From Muribaculum sp. (GTDB lineage Bacteria; Bacteroidota; Bacteroidia; Bacteroidales; Muribaculaceae): DNA of 36,186 nt. Both the position numbers and the translations under genes were made by a program. Below, piece by piece: positions 25,714-35,113 of the stretch. How positions within the stretch are numbered: position 1 is the first letter of the stretch; every line of letters starts with the position of its first letter. The notes beneath the pieces are model-generated. The model was not told where the DNA came from. It made no database searches and saw only the letters and a list, made by a program, of their open reading frames with translations. Where the stretch lies: contig NZ_JAIDKI010000075.1 in assembly GCF_029051885.1 (NCBI RefSeq), forward strand, positions 1 to 36,186. The letters are read 5' to 3'.

Positions 25714-26697
25714 ATGTCAGATTTTTTAGCTGCCCGACTGTCGGAAGTGCTTGACAACGGCAATGGAATTACTGTAGATGAGGCTGTTGAACTAAACGAC
25801 AGATACTCAGCCGATGAACTGGCGGATGCCGCCGACAAGGTGCGCCGCCGCTGGCATAATGATGAAATAGATACATGCTCTATAGTCAATGCCCGCTCCG
25901 GACGTTGTTCCGAAGATTGTAAATGGTGTGCCCAGTCGCGCCATCATCACACGGGAGTGTCTGAGTATGATATTATCCGGGAGGAGCAGGCCCTTGATGC
26001 CGCACGCATGAATACTATGCATGGCATACGACGCTTTTCGCTTGTGACATCGGGGCGCAAGGTTGCTCCGGCCGATATCGAGAACTTCTGCCGTATATAC
26101 CGCAGGATAGGGGCCGAGACGCCGCTCTATCTGTGTGCCTCGATGGGATTGCTGGGGCTTGACGAGCTTCGCCGCCTGAAAGAGGCGGGTGTAAAGCGCT
26201 ACCACTGTAATCTTGAGACATCAGCGTCATATTTCCCCTCGCTATGCACCACCCACACACATGCTGACAAACTGCGCACAATCGCATTGGCCCGCAGTGT
26301 GGGTATGGAGGTGTGCTGTGGCGGGATAATAGGCATGGGAGAGACCATGCGTCAGCGTCTCGAACTTGCCGCCGAGGCCCGCGATGCCGGAGCCGTATCT
26401 ATACCTATTAATATATTGAATCCGATTCCCGGCACTCCGCTGGAGTCGACACCTCTGATTTCCGAAGAAGAGATAGTGCGCACGGCTGCGTTGTTCCGCA
26501 TGATTGCTCCGCGGTGCATACTGCGTTTTGCCGGTGGGCGAATGCGCCTCAGCCACGACACTATGCGGCGTATGCTGCTTGGCGGCGTAAACGGTGTGTT
26601 GATGGGCGACATGCTCACGACGGTAGGCAACACTGTGGAAGACGACAAACGCCTTTTTGCAGAATCCGGCTACCGGGAAGCGCCTTTGGAGGCCTGA
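25714..26697 (+). CDS. bioB: Biotin synthase
   Basis: A radical SAM enzyme that inserts sulfur into dethiobiotin. The 4Fe-4S/SAM motif is C65-x3-C69-x2-C72 (RCSEDCKWCAQS). Other BioB segments are SIVNARSGRC, YHCNLETS (Asn and Glu near the cluster), CCGGIIGMGE, INILNPIPGTPLE and RFAGGR, which carries the arginine that binds the second Fe-S cluster in BioB. The track ORF starts at a GTG at 25648. I chose the internal ATG at 25714 because the promoter box falls between the two and the resulting 327 residues match the family. No other biotin gene is in the window, so bioB stands alone. Confidence 0.94.
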   Translation: MSDFLAARLSEVLDNGNGITVDEAVELNDRYSADELADAADKVRRRWHNDEIDTCSIVNARSGRCSEDCKWCAQSRHHHTGVSEYDIIREEQALDAARMNTMHGIRRFSLVTSGRKVAPADIENFCRIYRRIGAETPLYLCASMGLLGLDELRRLKEAGVKRYHCNLETSASYFPSLCTTHTHADKLRTIALARSVGMEVCCGGIIGMGETMRQRLELAAEARDAGAVSIPINILNPIPGTPLESTPLISEEEIVRTAALFRMIAPRCILRFAGGRMRLSHDTMRRMLLGGVNGVLMGDMLTTVGNTVEDDKRLFAESGYREAPLEA

Positions 26698-26744
26698 ATT
26701 ACGGAATTTTAACTTTAAAATAAGGATTAAAGGGAGTTTTTGCG

Positions 26745-26752
26745 TAAATTTG
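26745..26752 (+). promoter_or_regulatory. Candidate -7 box for the PASTA/rluD pair
   Basis: TAAATTTG about 110 bp before the preferred start of the PASTA gene. No convincing TTG lies 19-21 bp upstream. Confidence 0.45.
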
Positions 26753-26864
26753 CACCCAAATTCTCATCCCAGCGCGGGGAATTTCTCTCTGCGCATACAC
26801 TCTCCAGGACGAAAATCCCCTCCCAGTGGAAGAATCACAGAAACCAAATACCCTGCGCCGGAGC

Positions 26865-27476
26865 ATGAGCTTCATGAAGCGCCACCCGATATTGTTTAAT
26901 TTCCTGCTGATAATGCTTGTCGGCTTCGGTGTCATATGGATGGCGCTGATTAGTCTTGATATATGGACCGATCATGGCTCGTATGAGGTAGTGCCGGATA
27001 TGAAGGGCCTGTCGTACGACCAGGCCGTAAAGGCTCTTGAGAGTGTCGGGCTTAAGCCTGAACTTTCCGACTCGATATATGATATGACTACCGCTCCGGG
27101 CACTGTGCTCGAGCAGTCGCCGAGAGCTCGCACTAAAGTGAAACCTCACCGTACGGTGTATCTTACTGTTACGGCCTTTTCTCCCAAAATGATATCATTG
27201 CCGGCAGTTACGGATATGTCACTGCGCCAGGCTCGTTCCACACTTGAGGGCGCCGGTATCCGCAATATACGCGAGGTGCTCGTGCCGAGCGAGTACAAGG
27301 ACCTTGTGCTTGGTGTAAAATTCAACGGTGTATCTGTACAGCCTGGTGCGAGAGTTCCTACTTCCGCCACAATAACTATCGAAGTCGGAGAGGGACTCAG
27401 CCTTGATGTTGACAGTATCGACACGCTCGAGGCTATAGAGAGTGACCACGAGGCGACTGTGCTGAATCTCGAATAG
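26865..27476 (+). CDS. PASTA-domain membrane protein
   Basis: With the ATG at 26865 the product has 203 residues; the track ORF begins 13 codons earlier at a GTG (26826). I prefer the ATG because it gives a short basic N-terminus just before one TM helix (ILFNFLLIMLVGFGVIWMALI). Then come two extracytoplasmic PASTA domains (YEVVPDMKGLSYDQAVKALESVGLKPEL...YLTV and ISLPAVTDMSLRQARSTLEGAGIRNI...ITIEVGEG) and an acidic tail. PASTA domains bind peptidoglycan fragments or muropeptide-like ligands. No kinase domain is attached, which is usual for this phylum. rluD follows after 77 bp. Confidence 0.88.
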   Translation: MSFMKRHPILFNFLLIMLVGFGVIWMALISLDIWTDHGSYEVVPDMKGLSYDQAVKALESVGLKPELSDSIYDMTTAPGTVLEQSPRARTKVKPHRTVYLTVTAFSPKMISLPAVTDMSLRQARSTLEGAGIRNIREVLVPSEYKDLVLGVKFNGVSVQPGARVPTSATITIEVGEGLSLDVDSIDTLEAIESDHEATVLNLE

Positions 27477-27553
27477 GTATTACCGAGGATGTTTCTGATA
27501 TTGCCTTCAATCTGCTAATCGACTCAATGGATGTGTATCCATAAATTATCCCT

Positions 27554-28651
27554 ATGATTTCTACAGAAGATATAGACAAGACTATTGCCGACTATGTCCC
27601 CGACGATGTAGTCCGGGAAGATTCTGCCGTAGACGGGGATGACGACGGCGGCGAGCTTTACGAACATTTCCGTTTTGTTGCTGACAAAGGTCAGGAATTG
27701 TTGCGTGTCGATAAATTTCTGGTGGCCCGTCTGCAGAAATCGTCCCGCAACCGTGTGCAGCAGGCAGCCGAAGCCGGATGTATTCTTGTCAACGGCAAGC
27801 CGGTAAAGAGCAACTACAGGGTAAAGTCTCTGGATGTGGTACAGGTGGTCATGGACCGTCCCCGCTACGAGTTTGAGATTATAGCCGAAGATATTCCGCT
27901 TGATATTGTCTATGAGGATGACGACCTGCTGGTGGTGAACAAGCCTGCCGGACTCGTCGTACACCCCGGTCACGGCAATTACCACGGCACTCTTGTCAAC
28001 GCGCTTGCATGGCATTTCCGCAATACTCCTGATTATGATGTCAACGACCCGCGCATGGGGCTTGTACACCGTATCGACAAGGATACGTCAGGTTTGCTCG
28101 TAGTTGCCAAGACCCCTGACGCCAAGACCGCTCTCGGGCGCCAGTTTTTTGAGAAGACTACCAAGCGCGAGTATGTGGCCGTGGTATGGGGTGCTCCCGA
28201 TCCGGCTGACGGACGTATCGAGGGTAATATAGGACGCAATCCGAAAGACCGTCTGCAGATGGCGGTATTTCCCGATGGCGACCAGGGCAAGCATGCAGTG
28301 ACGCATTATTATACCCAACAGACTCTGGCCTATGTGAGTGTGGTGAAGTGTGTCCTCGAGACGGGCCGCACCCATCAGATACGTGTGCATATGAAGCATA
28401 TCGGACATCCGCTGTTCAATGATGCGCGATATGGAGGCGATGCAGTGTTGCGGGGTGTCGGAAGCGGCAGCTACCGTCAGTTTGTGGCGCATTGCCGTGA
28501 GGTATGTCCAAGGCAGGCCCTGCATGCGCGTACTCTCGGATTCGTACATCCGCGCACCGGACAAGAGATGTTTTTTTCGGCTCCGCTGCCTGCCGATATG
28601 GAGGCACTGATAAAACGTTGGGCCGATTATGCCGGCGGATTAAGTGTGTAA
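27554..28651 (+). CDS. rluD: RluD-family 23S rRNA pseudouridine synthase
   Basis: A 365-residue RluA-type synthase. Residues 48-108 are an S4 RNA-binding domain (LRVDKFLVARLQKSSRNRVQQAAEAGCILVNGKPVK). The catalytic domain has DLLVVNKPAGLVVHPG, the HRIDKDTSGLLVVAKT motif with the catalytic Asp at 175, the YVAVVWG strand and the GRTHQIRVHMKHIGHPLFND block. E. coli RluD modifies helix 69 of 23S rRNA; the same target is likely here but RluC-type targets cannot be excluded. The first 45 residues are an acidic extension (DGDDDGGELYE) not needed for the fold. It is probably cotranscribed with the PASTA gene. Confidence 0.92.
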   Translation: MISTEDIDKTIADYVPDDVVREDSAVDGDDDGGELYEHFRFVADKGQELLRVDKFLVARLQKSSRNRVQQAAEAGCILVNGKPVKSNYRVKSLDVVQVVMDRPRYEFEIIAEDIPLDIVYEDDDLLVVNKPAGLVVHPGHGNYHGTLVNALAWHFRNTPDYDVNDPRMGLVHRIDKDTSGLLVVAKTPDAKTALGRQFFEKTTKREYVAVVWGAPDPADGRIEGNIGRNPKDRLQMAVFPDGDQGKHAVTHYYTQQTLAYVSVVKCVLETGRTHQIRVHMKHIGHPLFNDARYGGDAVLRGVGSGSYRQFVAHCREVCPRQALHARTLGFVHPRTGQEMFFSAPLPADMEALIKRWADYAGGLSV

Positions 28652-28669
28652 ATTGCTAAATGTAGTTAA

Positions 28670-28687
28670 TATATAAGAACTTATATA
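28670..28687. promoter_or_regulatory. Perfect inverted repeat upstream of the acyltransferase promoter
   Basis: TATATAAG-AA-CTTATATA: two 8-bp arms with a 2-bp spacer. It ends 21 bp before the TACCTTTG box, in the place where a -33 element would lie, so it is a candidate operator. Confidence 0.35.
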
Positions 28688-28708
28688 AGGATAATAAGTG
28701 ATATTTGC

Positions 28709-28716
28709 TACCTTTG
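28709..28716 (+). promoter_or_regulatory. Candidate -7 box for the acyltransferase gene
   Basis: TACCTTTG, 30 bp before the ATG at 28747. The -33 position is occupied by a palindrome, not by a TTG. Confidence 0.5.
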
Positions 28717-28746
28717 ATAATCATAACTTTTCAGTAGACTAAGATT

Positions 28747-29952
28747 ATGGCAGATGAATTGACAATGGATACCAGGCAGTTTGACGAAATTGCACCGTAC
28801 TCCGACGATATATTCCATGAAAAAATGGCCGGGCTGGTTAAGGAGCCCGGATTTGAGCATGCTGTGAAGTGGGTGCTCCCTAAAATTGATTTCAATGATT
28901 TCTGCAATGGATTGCTTGAAGTAAAGGACAAGACTACTTTCCAACGCAAAATCATGTGGCCATTCCTTGAGATGCTCGCATCCAAGACAACCTCAGGAAT
29001 CACAATATCAGGGCTTGACAAAATCGACAAGTCAAAGGCCTATACATTTATAACCAATCACAGGGATATCGTACTGGATACATCGTTTCTTAATCTCTGT
29101 TTCCTGCGCGCCGGCTATCCTACTACCGAGGTAGCTATAGGCGACAACCTGCTTATATATGCATGGATCAACGACCTCGTGCGCCTGAACAAGAGTTTTA
29201 TCGTGAAGCGTGACCTTCCGCGAGTAAAAGCCCTTGAGGCCGCACAGCAGCTGTCGGCATATATACATTATGCCATTACCGGCAAAAATCAGTCGGTATG
29301 GATTGCCGAGCGGCAAGGACGCAGCAAGGATTCGAGCGACATGGCTCAGGACAGTCTGATTAAAATGCTCGGTCTGGCCGGCAACAATGACTTTGTAGGC
29401 AATCTTGAGGAAATAAACCTGTTGCCTGTAAGTATCTCTTATGAATATGACCCCAATGACTATCTGAAAGCACGCGAGTTTCTGCTCCGTCGCAATGACC
29501 CTGACTTCAAAAAGACTCAGCGCGACGACCTTTTCGCCATGGAGACCGGACTGCTCCAGCCGAAGGGACGTGTGCATTTCGAAGTGGGCAATCCTGTGAA
29601 TGACGAATTGTCGCGCATGGACCGCTCGCTCGACAAGACTGCCGTAGCCCGCGATGTATGCCGTATAATCGACTGTGACATACATTCAGGCTACAAAATC
29701 TTCCCCATCAACTATATAGCGTTCGACCAACTGTACAACACCGACAAGTGGTCCGACCGATATACCCGGGAGGAAGTTGTCGATTTCAATAATTATCTGC
29801 ATGCCCAGATATTGAAAGTAGATATCCCCGATTTGTCGGAGGCTGATACCCAGTTCCTTTATGAGATGATGCTTACTATGTATGCCAATCCGTTGAAGAA
29901 CAGTATTATCGCCAACGATGTGTGTCTCGATTCAGAATCTGCCACTATATAA
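28747..29952 (+). CDS. Glycerolipid acyltransferase (PlsC/PlsB-like domain)
   Basis: A 401-residue protein with an acyltransferase core. Block I is the NHxxxxD catalytic motif (FITNHRDIVLD, about residues 98-108) and the substrate-binding block is the WIAERQGRSKDSS segment. There is no clear TM helix, so it is probably peripheral on the inner membrane. It would transfer acyl chains to glycerol 3-phosphate or lysophosphatidate. The length exceeds a bacterial PlsC (about 240) and the N-terminal 90 residues (ADELTMDTRQFDEIAPYSDD) look like the extension of a Bacteroidetes-specific group. The acyl donor is not known. Confidence 0.8.
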   Translation: MADELTMDTRQFDEIAPYSDDIFHEKMAGLVKEPGFEHAVKWVLPKIDFNDFCNGLLEVKDKTTFQRKIMWPFLEMLASKTTSGITISGLDKIDKSKAYTFITNHRDIVLDTSFLNLCFLRAGYPTTEVAIGDNLLIYAWINDLVRLNKSFIVKRDLPRVKALEAAQQLSAYIHYAITGKNQSVWIAERQGRSKDSSDMAQDSLIKMLGLAGNNDFVGNLEEINLLPVSISYEYDPNDYLKAREFLLRRNDPDFKKTQRDDLFAMETGLLQPKGRVHFEVGNPVNDELSRMDRSLDKTAVARDVCRIIDCDIHSGYKIFPINYIAFDQLYNTDKWSDRYTREEVVDFNNYLHAQILKVDIPDLSEADTQFLYEMMLTMYANPLKNSIIANDVCLDSESATI

Positions 29953-30017
29953 TGCTTCTTTGTCTCGGCTATACTGAAACGATTCTCTCCGTCTAACTAT
30001 CATATTGTTATTCCACG

Positions 30018-31244
30018 ATGCGACTCCCTATATTACCGATGATAATTCTTATCGCTTTCAACCTTTTGGTCGACGGATATATATGGAGTGTGTTGCGTCG
30101 TGTGTTGCGCAACCGTAATGTCACAAAGGCATATGCGGTCACGTCGTTGCTGCTGATACTTTACGCTGTGGTGATTGTAGCTCTTCCGCGAAGGCGTGGA
30201 GGAGATGCGTTGCTGTTGGCCGACATGTGGATGCTCTACAGCTATTTCACTATCTATGTACCTAAGCTGGTATTTGCGCTTGTAAGCCTGGCGGCTATGG
30301 CGCCGATGCTGTGGAAGAGGCATATATCACGTCCATTGCTGCTCACAGGTGCCGTTGCTGCTGCTGTCACATTTGTTGTAATGTGGTGGGGAGCTTTGGT
30401 AAATCGCACAAGTTGCCAGATAAAAGAAGTCACTCTGTGTTTTGACGGGCTTCCGGAGGCTTTCGACGGATACCGTATGGTACAGTTCTCTGATTTTCAT
30501 GTCGGTACCTATGGTTCTGACACTACATTTGTGTCAGACGTCGTCAACACAATCAACAGTCTGAATCCTGACGTGATATTCTTTACCGGTGATATAGTAA
30601 ACCGCCGTACCGATGAGCTGCCACCTTTTGTCACCACTTTGAGCCGGCTCTCTGCTCCCCACGGCGTTATATCCATACTTGGCAATCATGATTATGGCGA
30701 TTACAGCGAATGGCCGTCAGCCGAAGCCAAAGCCGATAACCTCAGCCGGATGCATGCATTGCAGGCCGATATGGGTTGGAATCTGTTGCTTAACTCTTCA
30801 GAGATACTGAAGCGTGGCGGCGATTCGATAGCTGTGGTAGGTGTGGAAAACTGGGGGGACCCGCCCTTTAGCGTATACGGTAATCTCGGAAAAGCATATC
30901 CGGCTCTTGGCGATTCGACATTCAAGATATTGCTTACCCACAATCCGGCTCACTGGGTGGAAGAGGTGGCCTCGCATGACTCGGTTGAGATTCCGCTGTC
31001 GCTTTCCGGCCATACCCATGCCATGCAGATTGAAGTGGCCGGGTGGTCGCCTGCAAAATATCGCTATCCTACATGGGGCGGTTTATATTCCGATTCCGAT
31101 GGAAGCCATATGCTGTATGTCAACATCGGAGTGGGTGCCGTGGCTCTTCCGATGCGTATCGGAGCCACTCCTGAAATTACCCTCATAACTTTACGACGCT
31201 GCCCGGCAGAGTCGGCCTCACAATCGCAGACAATAATAAAATAA
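30018..31244 (+). CDS. Membrane-anchored metallophosphoesterase
   Basis: A 408-residue protein. The N-terminal 130 residues hold about four hydrophobic helices (LPMIILIAFNLLVDGYIW; AVTSLLLILYAVVIVAL; VPKLVFALVSLAAMAPML; LLLTGAVAAAVTFVVMWW). The rest is a calcineurin-like phosphoesterase with its metal ligands in order: VQFSDFHVG, FFTGDIVN, ILGNHDYG, LLTHNPAHW and LSGHTHAMQ. This is the YkuE-like family, some members of which act on phospholipid or UDP-lipid substrates; the substrate here is unknown. It follows the acyltransferase by 65 bp without its own clear promoter, which is consistent with a lipid-related operon but does not prove one. Confidence 0.9.
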   Translation: MRLPILPMIILIAFNLLVDGYIWSVLRRVLRNRNVTKAYAVTSLLLILYAVVIVALPRRRGGDALLLADMWMLYSYFTIYVPKLVFALVSLAAMAPMLWKRHISRPLLLTGAVAAAVTFVVMWWGALVNRTSCQIKEVTLCFDGLPEAFDGYRMVQFSDFHVGTYGSDTTFVSDVVNTINSLNPDVIFFTGDIVNRRTDELPPFVTTLSRLSAPHGVISILGNHDYGDYSEWPSAEAKADNLSRMHALQADMGWNLLLNSSEILKRGGDSIAVVGVENWGDPPFSVYGNLGKAYPALGDSTFKILLTHNPAHWVEEVASHDSVEIPLSLSGHTHAMQIEVAGWSPAKYRYPTWGGLYSDSDGSHMLYVNIGVGAVALPMRIGATPEITLITLRRCPAESASQSQTIIK

Positions 31245-31281
31245 CAATATAGCATCTTATTCTCAGACTCTTACATAATCG

Positions 31282-33435
31282 ATGAACAGCGAGTTTGTAT
31301 CTATCATTGCCGAGGAACTGAGCATCCCGCGCAAATCGGTCAATGCCACCGTAAAATTGCTCGAAGACGGAGCTACCATACCTTTTATCAGCCGTTACCG
31401 CAAAGAAGCTACCGGGGCGCTTGATGAAAACGCTATACACAATATCGAGCGCCGTTACCGCTCTCTCGAAGCTCTCGAAAAGCGTAAGGAAGCGATATTG
31501 GCCTCAATGGAGGAACAGGGAAAACTTACTGACGATTTACGCAAACGCATTGAGGAGACTCGTGAAGCCTCCACTCTCGAAGATATTTACATGCCTTTCC
31601 GCCCCAAACGGCGCACTCGGGCTATGATTGCAGCCGAAAAAGGCCTTGAGCCTCTGGCACGTATGATTATGTCGCAGAATCTTGATTCGCTCGACAAGGC
31701 TGTGAAAAAATTCGTCAAAGGAGATGTGGCCGATGCCGCAGCTGCTGTAGACGGTGCTTCTGATATCATAGCCGAGTGGATAAGCGATAGTGAGAAAGCG
31801 CGCTCGATTGTGCGTGCCCGCTATATGCGCAATGCTGTGATTACCTCAAAGGTGATATCCGGTAAGGAAGAAGATGGTCGTACCTACGAGAATTATTTCG
31901 ATTATACCTCTCCGCTGCGTATGTGCACATCACACCGCCTGCTTGCTGTGCTCCGCGGACAGAAAGAGGGTATATTGAAGGTGAACGTATCGATTGACGA
32001 CGATGAGATGATCGAGCGTCTTACACGTATGTTCCTGCGCTCGACAGCCTCTGACGAAGTGGCTGCCGTAATCCGTTCTACTGTCCGCGACTCATACCGC
32101 CGACTGATAAAGCCCTCGATTGAGACTGAGATTATGAATGCCGCCAAGGGTAAGGCCGACGATAGTGCAATCGCGATATTCGCCGACAATGTACGTCAGG
32201 TGCTGATGGCCTCGCCGCTTGTTGGTAAAAGGGTGCTTGCTGTAGACCCCGGCTTTAAGAACGGATGTAAGATTGCCGCTCTCGATTCCCAGGGCAATGT
32301 GCTGTATACCGACCAGATATTTCCGAATGCCCCGGTCAATGATTTTCATGGAGCGGCATTTAAGGTTTGCTCGATTATCGACCGTTTTGAAGTCGATGTC
32401 ATTGCTCTCGGCAACGGCACTGCATCGCGCGAGACTGAAAATTTCCTGAACCAGTTGCGTTATCCGCGCCCTGTGCGTATTTATATAGTAAACGAGAGCG
32501 GGGCGTCGATTTACTCAACTTCCGAAGTGGGGGTGCGCGAATTCCCCGACCTTAAGGACCTCGACCGCGGCGCCATATCTCTTGGCCGCCGTCTGATTGA
32601 CCCTATGGCCGAGCTGGTGAAGATTGAACCGAAACATATAGGAGTAGGGCAGTACCAGCATGATGTGGATCAGACAAAGTTGCGCGACGCGCTCGACTTT
32701 ACAGTAGGCAGCTGTGTGAACGCTGTCGGCGTCAATGTCAACACCGCTTCACGCGAGTTGCTGAGCTACGTCAGCGGTATCGGTCCGACACTGGCTGCAA
32801 ATATTGTGAGCTATCGTGCGGAGAACGGTGATTTTACATCACGCCGTGAGTTGCTCAATGTGTCGCGCATGGGGGAGAAAGCATTTCAGCAGTGTGCCGG
32901 ATTCCTACGTATTCCGGGCGCACACAATATACTTGACAATACAGGGGTGCACCCCGAGCGCTACGACCTTGTCGAGGCTATAGCTTCCGACCGTGGCACT
33001 ACGGTCGACGCTCTTGTAAAGGACCCCAAGACACTCCAGAGCCTGGATTTGTCGCCATATGTGACCAAGGATGTCGGACTTCCGACCCTTACCGACATCG
33101 TGCTCGAGCTTGAGAAGCCGGGACGTGACCCTCGTGCCGTAGATGAGGAGCCGGTCGAGTTTGATACAGGTATCCATGATATCCGCGACCTGCATGCCGG
33201 CATGGAGCTGCAGGGTGTGGTCAACAATATAACCGCTTTCGGCTGTTTTGTCGATTTGGGTATTCACGAGAATGGACTCATACACATTTCGCAGCTTGCC
33301 GACCGCTTTGTGTCGTCGCCTCTTGAGGTGGTGCAGATGAATCAGAAAGTACGGGTGCGCGTCATGGATGTGGATTATATGCGCGGACGCATTGCCCTTA
33401 CTATGAAAGACGTTTCGCAACTGCCGCAGGCATGA
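31282..33435 (+). CDS. tex: Tex-family RNA-binding transcription accessory protein
   Basis: A 717-residue protein with the full Tex layout. There is an N-terminal helical part (ELSIPRKSVNATVKLLEDGATIPFISRYRKEATGALDE). An RNase H-like YqgF domain follows (VLAVDPGFKNGCKIAALDSQG), then helix-hairpin-helix motifs (NTASRELLSYVSGIGPTLAANIVSYR...FTSRRELLNVSRMGEKAFQQCAGFLRI). A C-terminal S1 domain ends it (GMELQGVVNNITAFGCFVDLGIHENGLIHISQL). Tex is a cytosolic nucleic-acid-binding factor linked to transcription control, and the YqgF part is usually not a nuclease. It overlaps the next gene by 4 bases (ATGA), implying coupling to the HPPK-like gene. Confidence 0.95.
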   Translation: MNSEFVSIIAEELSIPRKSVNATVKLLEDGATIPFISRYRKEATGALDENAIHNIERRYRSLEALEKRKEAILASMEEQGKLTDDLRKRIEETREASTLEDIYMPFRPKRRTRAMIAAEKGLEPLARMIMSQNLDSLDKAVKKFVKGDVADAAAAVDGASDIIAEWISDSEKARSIVRARYMRNAVITSKVISGKEEDGRTYENYFDYTSPLRMCTSHRLLAVLRGQKEGILKVNVSIDDDEMIERLTRMFLRSTASDEVAAVIRSTVRDSYRRLIKPSIETEIMNAAKGKADDSAIAIFADNVRQVLMASPLVGKRVLAVDPGFKNGCKIAALDSQGNVLYTDQIFPNAPVNDFHGAAFKVCSIIDRFEVDVIALGNGTASRETENFLNQLRYPRPVRIYIVNESGASIYSTSEVGVREFPDLKDLDRGAISLGRRLIDPMAELVKIEPKHIGVGQYQHDVDQTKLRDALDFTVGSCVNAVGVNVNTASRELLSYVSGIGPTLAANIVSYRAENGDFTSRRELLNVSRMGEKAFQQCAGFLRIPGAHNILDNTGVHPERYDLVEAIASDRGTTVDALVKDPKTLQSLDLSPYVTKDVGLPTLTDIVLELEKPGRDPRAVDEEPVEFDTGIHDIRDLHAGMELQGVVNNITAFGCFVDLGIHENGLIHISQLADRFVSSPLEVVQMNQKVRVRVMDVDYMRGRIALTMKDVSQLPQA

Positions 33436-33848
33436 GAGTTGACCTTCCCGATACTATGTGTATAGTGGGCGTTGGCTCCAATAGTCCCGACCGTGCTGAA
33501 AAGGTAGCCGAGGCAATCGGCTGGCTTGGCCGCACATTTTATCCGGCTGTCTTCTCGCCCGTTTACTCCACACCCGAGTGGAGCGGCAGATTTCCTGAGT
33601 ATCTCAATGCCGTAGCCGCTGTCGGTATAGCTCCGCATGTCGGTTTTGACGATGTCAACGCCTCACTGAAACTTTATGAGCGCCGTTGTGGGAGAGTCCC
33701 GTCCGACAAGACAAGCGGCATAGTGCCTATCGACCTCGATATAGTGGTCTGGAGAGGGGAGGTATGCCGCGAGGCCGAGTTTCTGCGTCCATATTTCTCG
33801 GAAGGCTACGATATGGTGGTCAAACAACTGGTATCAATGAAGAAATAA
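33432..33848 (+). CDS. folK: HPPK-like protein (dihydropterin pyrophosphokinase family)
   Basis: A 138-residue protein of the HPPK family, which pyrophosphorylates 6-hydroxymethyl-dihydropterin in folate synthesis using ATP. Seen are CIVGVGSNSPDRAEKVAEAI at the start, YSTPEWSGRFPEYLNAVAAVG corresponding to the substrate-binding F-N region, the ERRCGRVPSDKTSG basic stretch and the metal-binding PIDLDIVVW. It is shorter than typical FolK (about 160) and the last part is less conserved, so a divergent paralogue is possible. It overlaps tex by 4 bases and lies 8 bp before the U32 gene. No other folate gene is nearby. Confidence 0.75.
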   Translation: MRVDLPDTMCIVGVGSNSPDRAEKVAEAIGWLGRTFYPAVFSPVYSTPEWSGRFPEYLNAVAAVGIAPHVGFDDVNASLKLYERRCGRVPSDKTSGIVPIDLDIVVWRGEVCREAEFLRPYFSEGYDMVVKQLVSMKK

Positions 33849-33856
33849 TCATCATC

Positions 33857-35095
33857 ATGAATCGCAAGGATTTTGAAATAATGGCTCCTGTGGGGAGTTA
33901 CGAGTCGCTGCATGCCGCAATTGACGCCGGTGCCGATGCCGTGTATTTCGGCATAGCCGGACTCAACATGCGTTCGCGCTCTTCAATAAACTTTACTCTT
34001 GACGATTTGCGCTCTATTGCCGCACTCTGTGCAGAGCATGGCGTAAAGACTTATCTTACAGTCAATACTATAATATATGACTCTGACATAGAGCGTTGTC
34101 ATGAGGTAATCGACGCCGCGCGCGACGCCGGGATTACAGCGATTATAGCAAGCGATATAGCGGCTATAGTCTATGCGCGCTCAGTTGGTGTCGAGGTGCA
34201 TATCTCCACACAGTGCAATATATCAAACATCGAGGCTGTACGCTTCTATTCACAGTGGGCCGATGTAGTGGTGCTTGCGCGCGAACTGAATATGGAGCAG
34301 GTAGCGGCAATACACAAGGCGATTGTTGACGATGATATCCGTGGACCCAAGGGCGAATTGGTGAAGATTGAGATGTTCTGCCACGGAGCCCTCTGCATGG
34401 CCGTCAGCGGCAAGTGCTATCTGAGCCTTCATGAAATGAACTCAAGTGCCAATCGTGGTGCATGCACCCAGATATGCCGTCGTGGATATACGGTGCGCGA
34501 CCGGGAGACCGGCGACGAACTCGAGGTCGACAACAAGTACATAATGTCGCCTAAGGACTTGAAGACAATCCACTTCCTCAACAAGATGATTGATGCCGGA
34601 GTAAGTGTGTTCAAGATAGAGGGGCGCGCTCGTGGCCCTGAGTATGTGAAGATTGCTGTAGAATGTTACGATGAGGCTTTGAGAGCGATAGCCGACGGAA
34701 CCTACTCCGACGAACTTGTGGCCGGATGGGACGAGCGTCTCGGACGCATCTTCAACCGCGGATTCTGGAATGGCTATTACCTCGGACAGCGTCTTGGCGA
34801 GTGGTCATCGAAGTATGGCTCCTCGGCCACACGCACAAAGATATATGCGGCCAAGGGGATACGTTATTTCTCCAAACTGGGTGTTGCCGAGTTTCTGATG
34901 GAGGCCGGCGAGCTGCATGTAGGCGACGAGATTGTCATTACCGGTCCGACTACCGGGGCCATGATTATCAAGGTAGAGGAGATAAGAGTCAACCTCAAGC
35001 CGGTAGAAAAGGCCGTCAAGGGTGATAGCTTCTCCATTCCGGTTCCGGCAAAGGTACGCCCGTCCGACAGACTTTACCGTTGGCAAGAGGCATAG
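33857..35095 (+). CDS. Peptidase U32 family protein (TrhP-like)
   Basis: A 412-residue protein. The track ORF begins at 33686 inside the HPPK-like gene; the ATG at 33857 (MNRKDFEIMAPVGSYESLHAAIDAGADAVYFG) is the standard start of this family. The U32 signature EMFCHGALCMAVSGKCYLS and the following CTQICRRGY supply cysteines expected to bind an Fe-S cluster. A C-terminal beta domain (ELHVGDEIVITGPTTGAMIIKVEEI) resembles that of TrhP. Despite the name, E. coli TrhP (YegQ) is a tRNA wobble uridine hydroxylation enzyme and RlhA modifies 23S rRNA. RNA hydroxylation is therefore more likely than proteolysis. Its exact target is not decidable. Confidence 0.88.
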   Translation: MNRKDFEIMAPVGSYESLHAAIDAGADAVYFGIAGLNMRSRSSINFTLDDLRSIAALCAEHGVKTYLTVNTIIYDSDIERCHEVIDAARDAGITAIIASDIAAIVYARSVGVEVHISTQCNISNIEAVRFYSQWADVVVLARELNMEQVAAIHKAIVDDDIRGPKGELVKIEMFCHGALCMAVSGKCYLSLHEMNSSANRGACTQICRRGYTVRDRETGDELEVDNKYIMSPKDLKTIHFLNKMIDAGVSVFKIEGRARGPEYVKIAVECYDEALRAIADGTYSDELVAGWDERLGRIFNRGFWNGYYLGQRLGEWSSKYGSSATRTKIYAAKGIRYFSKLGVAEFLMEAGELHVGDEIVITGPTTGAMIIKVEEIRVNLKPVEKAVKGDSFSIPVPAKVRPSDRLYRWQEA

Positions 35096-35113
35096 ATTTC
35101 GGTGGAAATTAGT

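Noticed and set aside
33686-33856. N-terminal extension of the U32 ORF
   Set aside because: It overlaps the HPPK-like gene in another frame and has non-family sequence; the family start is the ATG at 33857.
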